Shown here: piece after piece, positions 47,401-51,584 of the stretch | How the letters are laid out: every line of letters starts with the position of its first letter | Position numbering within the stretch: position 1 is the stretch's first letter | Source of the DNA: Haematobia irritans | Lineage: Eukaryota; Arthropoda; Insecta; Diptera; Muscidae | Direction of reading: 5' to 3' | Assembly: GCF_050003625.1 (NCBI RefSeq) | Contig: NC_134397.1 | Span: 264,176,070-264,240,069 of the forward strand | DNA: 64,000 bases | Position numbers and translations under genes: made by a program | The notes under the pieces: model-generated | Database searches by the model: none | The model's input: only the letters and a program-made list of their open reading frames with translations | Told to the model about the DNA's origin: nothing

Positions 47401-50400
47401 AATTAAAAAAATAATTTATACTATTGATTTTTGTTTTAATTAAAAAATTTGTTGAATCAATTAAATTTTTAATTGAATATTTTTTTTTAATTCAATTAAA
47501 ATTTTAATTGGAGAACAATATATTGGAGCCACTGTGGTGCAATGGTTATCATGCCCGCCTTTCATAGACAAGGTCGTGGGTTCGATTCCTAATTCGACCG
47601 AACACCAAAAAGTTTTTCAGCGGTGGATTATCCCACCTCAGTAATGCTGGTGACATTTCTGTGTTTCAAAGCTTCTCTAAGCGGTTTCACTGCAATGTGG
47701 AACGCCGTTCAGAACCGGCTATAAAATGGAGGACCCTTGTCATTGAGCTTAACATGGAATAGGACAGCACTCAGTGATAAGAGAGAAGTTCACCACTGTG
47801 GTATCACAATGGACTGAATAGTCTAAATGAGCCTGATACATAGGGCTGCAACCTAACCTAACTCAAAATGTATATAAGACACCCCTGTAAATCATCGCTT
47901 ATATCGAGTTTGATTCATAGCTCCCATGTTTAGGTGTCACTAAATTGTCAACTATATTTTTTTTTTTTGCATATTTTCTTACTTCGTTGAGGGTATAAAG
48001 AAAAACTATAGCTTTTAAAAAGCATCAAATGAATAAATTCTCATTTCCACATTACAGTATATGATATTAAGACATACTGAGGAAGCTGCACGCCAATTGA
48101 AATCAACGAAGCTACTTAACCGTGGGTGAGTTTAACGAAAGTCCGTTCAAATTGATTTATTTTCAATACCCCCCAGAAGGCCATATTATTTACTAATGGA
48201 ATATTTTCCCGTTTGTTTTCTTTATTGCATTTTAGGCACGTTCACGTATTTCAGGTACGTGAAGATCTAATGGGTCTAGCAATTGGTTCACATGGCTCTA
48301 ATATCCAACAAGCCCGCCTTCTAGAAGGTGTCACCAATATAGAACTCGAAGAGAAGTCATGTACTTTTAAAATCACCGGCGAATCAGAGGAAGCTGTACA
48401 GAGAGCAAGAGCCATGCTGGAATATGCTGAGGAACTGTTCCATGTTCCTCGAGAGTTAGTCGGTAAGGTTATTGGCAAGAATGGTCGCATCATACAAGAG
48501 ATTGTTGACAAAAGTGGAGTATTTCGAATCAAGGTGGTAAATAATCATTCAATTGCTGCGGGATCGATTTTAAAAATATATTCATTTTTCCTTCTCCCTT
48601 CATATATGTATGTATCGAAATGTGTTCCAACAAACATGGTTGTGTCAACTTACCATAGATTGCTGGTGACGATGAGCCCGACGTCTCTATACAACGTGAG
48701 CCGGGACATGTGCCATTTGTGTTCATTGGTACCGTTGAAAGTATTGTTAATGCCAAAGTATTACTAGACTATCATTTGGCGCATTTGAAGGTATGTTGTT
48801 GCACAAGCTCAAATATGAAACCCCGTTTTGATATGAATTGTATCTATAGGAAGTGGAGCAACTACGACAAGCAAAACTGGAAATCGATCAACAACTGCGA
48901 GCCATACAGGAAGCCTCTGTGAATTCAGTTCAAAATTTCCCTTCCTCACGCCGTTCGGAACGTGGATATAGTAGTGATATTGAATCGGTGCGTTCTAGCC
49001 GAGGGGGTCCACGAGGACGTGGTCGAGGACGTAGTGGTGGCGGCAATAACGGCGGTGGTAATCAACGTTATAATCAAGGTGAGTTTGTGAAAAATGAATT
49101 TAACAAATTTGCATTTAACAAATTCCATTCCAGGCCGTCGTGGTGGTGCCGGAGGTGGTGGTGGTGATGAGGAGGACTATAATTCGCGAGGCGATAACCG
49201 TTATAACGATCGTAACAGCGGTGGTGGTGGTTATCGTGGCGGAGATCGTCGAGGTGGCCAAAGACGTAATAATCGTAGCAATGAACAAAATGGCAGAGAT
49301 CACCAGTACTACAATCAAAATAATGATAATGTCCAGGAGGTTCGTGAACAAAGCAGTATAGAGAGAGGTGAGTTTGAAATCAATGTATCCGTATGGCATT
49401 GACATCAATGACATATACAAGACCAAAAGTAATTAAATATATACATGAAAATTCTGGGTTCATCACCAATGTACATGTATTGCAGAATAGGGAAAAATGA
49501 TTCATAATTCTGGAAAATTTGTAAATATTTTTAAAGATATGTCACCCTTTAAATTCTGACTTTTTTTGTCGGAAGCACGTTACCACAATCTCAGTGGCTC
49601 TTTAATTTTTTGTATTAATTCGGCCTCTCAATTTTTTCAACATTTTATTTATATAGAAAATTTTGTCTTAATTTTATTTCTATGGAAAATTTTGTCTTAA
49701 TTTTATTCCTATAGAAAATTTGTCAACATTTTATTTCTATAGAAAATTTGTCAAATTTTTATTTCTATTGAACATTTTGTCTTAATTTAATTTCTATAGA
49801 AAATTTTGTGGAAATTTTATTTCTATTGAACATTTTGTCTTAATTTAATTTCTATAGAAAATTTTGTGGAAATTTTATTTCTATAGAAAATTTTGTCGAA
49901 ATTTTATTTCTATAGAAAAATTTTTTAACATTTTATTTCTATAGAAAATTTTGTCAAAATTTTATTTCTATAGAAAATTTTGTGAAATTTTTATTTCTAT
50001 AGAAATTTTGTCCAAATTTTATTTTCTAGAAAAATTTGCCAAAAATGTATTTTTATAGAAAATGTCAAAATTTTATTTCTACAGAAAATGTCAAAAATGT
50101 ATTTCTATAGAAAATTTCAAAATTTTATTTCTATAGAAAATTTTGTCAAAATTTTATTTCTATAGAAATTTTTGACAACATTTTATTGCTATAGAAAATT
50201 TTGTCAAAATTTTATTTCTATAGAAAATTTTGTCAAAATTTTATTTCTATAGAAAATGTCAAAATTTTATTTCTATAGAAAATGTCAAAATTTTATTTCT
50301 ATAGAAAATTTTGTCAAAATTTTATCTCTATAGAAAATTTTGTCAAAATTTTATTTCTATAGAAAATGTTGTCAAAATTTTATTTCTATAGAAAATTTTG

Positions 50401-51497
50401 TCAAAATTGCTATAAAAATGTTGTCAAAATTTTATTTCTATAGAAAATTTTGTCAAAATTTTATCTCTATAGAAAATTTTGTCAAAATTTTATTTCTACA
50501 GAAAATGTCAAAAATTTATTTCTATAGAAAATTTCAAAATTTGATTTCTATAGAAAATGTCAAAAATGTATTTCTATAGAAAATTTTGTCAAAATTTTTT
50601 TCTATAGAAAATGTCAAAATTGTATTTCTATAGAAAATTTTGTCAAAATTTTATTTCTATAGAAAATGTTGACAACATTTTATTACTATAGAAAATTTTG
50701 TCACAATTTTATTTCTATAGAAAATTTTGTCATAATTTTATTTCTATAGAAAATTTTGTCTTAATTTTATTCCTATAGAAAATTTTGTCAAAATTTTATT
50801 TCTATAGAAAATTTGTCAAAATTTTATTTCTATAGAAAATTTTGTCGAAATTTTATTTCTATACATAATTTTGTCAAAATTTTATTTCTATAGAAAATTT
50901 TGTCAAAATGTTATCTCTATAGAAAATTTTGTCAAAATTTTATCTCTATAGAAAATTTTGTCAAAATTTTATCTCTATAGAAAATTTTGTCAAAATTTTA
51001 TCTCTATAGAAAATTTTGTCCAAATTGTATCTCTATAGAAAATTTTGTCAAAATTTTATCTCTATAGAAAATTTTGTCAAAATTTTATCTCTCTGTCAAA
51101 ATGTTATTTCTATAGAAAATGTTGTCAAAATTTTATAAAAATGTTGTCAAAATTTTTTTTCTATAAAAATGTTGTCAAAATTGTATTTCTAATTATACAA
51201 TTATTATTACAACACGAAATTTATTTTTAGAAAGCTAATTTGTTTGAATTCACCTAAGTGGTGAACAGTCGAACGATGTTTATTATTTCTACAGTCAACT
51301 ACAACATATGACAATTTACAGAAACTGGTTTCCAGGATACAACAACAATTCTAACGCGTACATTAGTCGTGTTTTTCCTAGTTTTACGACGGGCTCATCG
51401 TTGCTTATTATATTTCATGTTAGCCTGATACCGAAAACAGGCAATTGACGTCCAAATGCATTATATCCAATTATACAATTATTTTTCGAGCTTTTAA

Positions 51498-51584
<87 letters not shown>

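Noticed and set aside
48213..48767. Single 184-codon open frame through KH exon 6 and beyond
   Set aside because: The frame runs into introns on both sides. The conserved protein requires splicing at 48236 and 48533, and the residues outside are not FMR1-like.
49630..51190. CRISPR-like array
   Set aside because: Units are directly adjacent with no unique spacers, both orientations occur genome-wide, and the context is a fly intron. It is a minisatellite.
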